64,000 nucleotides of DNA. It comes from Aporrectodea caliginosa (Eukaryota > Annelida > Clitellata > Crassiclitellata > Lumbricidae). Of the stretch, positions 63,416-64,000 are shown piece by piece. Each line of letters begins with the position of its first letter. Position 1 is the stretch's first letter. Under the pieces are notes generated by a model, which saw nothing but the letters and a program-made list of their open reading frames with translations, ran no database searches and was not told where the DNA came from. The position numbers were made by a program, and so were the translations under genes. The stretch is from the NCBI GenBank assembly GCA_020284085.1, contig JACEVL010000420.1:1667001-1731000 (forward strand), given 5' to 3'.

Positions 63416-64000
63416 TTGTTTGTGTGTGTGTGTGTGTGTTTGTGAGTACCGGTATGTATCAGTACACTTAACATATAGCATTTTTTTACCAATACCTCAC
63501 AAATGTGCAGTGTGTGCGTGTGTATTTGTGGCTGCATGCTATAGTATAACAGTCTGTAGTATGGCCAAATTCTGTTACTAACACATATATCCCAGATGGT
63601 TAGGTTTTCAGCTATACAGCGACGTAGAACAGACATTAACTGAATGAACACCAGCTGTTCGTACAGCACAGACCGACAGGTTATGAATCACAAACCATGT
63701 GTTACCTCACAGTGTCAGACCGTTAGCTGCGTTGGCTGCAACTCTCGTTTAAATCTTGGCTTGTATCTGTCATAGAGCAATCACAGATCTTTGCTGTATT
63801 TTGTAGGTGCTCTCTTTCTCTCTGACTACCAGCCTCACCTTTCAAAATAAACTTCTGTAAATGATTTGTTTATTGTAAATGAGTATTGTTGTTACCTGGT
63901 AATTATTTGCACTTATGAACAGTGGTGGCACCAGACATTTTGTGTAACCAGGGCATAGCCAGGGCAGTCATACAAGTAATCAGTGCAGGGGTGATTTATG
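63416..64000. other. Intron/5' flank of mannosidase, GT run and unique DNA
   Basis: A short GT microsatellite (63420-63440) is followed by unique sequence. CAGTGGTGGCACCAG at 63922 resembles an hAT terminus, but its partner would lie outside the window. No mannosidase exon is recognisable here. Confidence 0.45.

Overview
This window is eukaryotic nuclear DNA, most likely from an invertebrate deuterostome. The evidence is two intron-rich animal genes with canonical GT-AG junctions, tRNA-derived SINEs, 5'-truncated LINE tails, several miniature DNA transposons, long tetranucleotide satellites, and a Ty3/gypsy element of the Gmr1-like type, a lineage reported mainly from deuterostomes. The left third is also rich in the motif AGGCCTA. 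An echinoderm-like source is an inference; no species marker is visible.

Layout. 1-19.2 kb: no gene that I can support, but a dense mosaic of repeats (ATGT and GA satellites, LINE 3' ends sharing a GCGCTATATAAA terminus, SINEs, a Harbinger-like MITE, hAT-like MITEs, a 2.1-kb element with long inverted repeats). 19.2-28.2 kb (+): a complete 12-exon gene for a sorting nexin of the SNX5/SNX6/SNX32 type (404 residues, PX plus BAR). 28.2-39.9 kb: 3' flank, a second Harbinger-like MITE, GC-rich stretches, and an unrecognised 369-residue GC-rich ORF on the minus strand with a good Kozak start. 39.99-47.09 kb (-): a complete Gmr1-like LTR retrotransposon with nearly identical 1.14-kb LTRs, a perfect 5-bp target duplication and one open 1437-codon gag-pol, inserted inside an older SINE. 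Its integrase catalytic core is missing in frame. 47.3-49 kb: CpG-rich DNA without an identifiable gene. 54.3-62.7 kb (-): the 3' nine-tenths of a class I alpha-1,2-mannosidase (GH47, Golgi MAN1A type), running off the right edge toward its 5' end.

Function. The sorting nexin acts in endosome-to-Golgi tubular retrieval and the mannosidase trims N-glycans in the Golgi. Both belong to the secretory/endosomal system, but they are separate genes in opposite orientation and nothing shows co-regulation. The most notable observations are the integrase-less but otherwise open retroelement, the only recognisable copy of one conserved mannosidase exon being frameshifted beside a minisatellite, a duplicated decoy splice acceptor in the same gene, and MITEs that each carry several TGACGTCA (CRE-type) palindromes.
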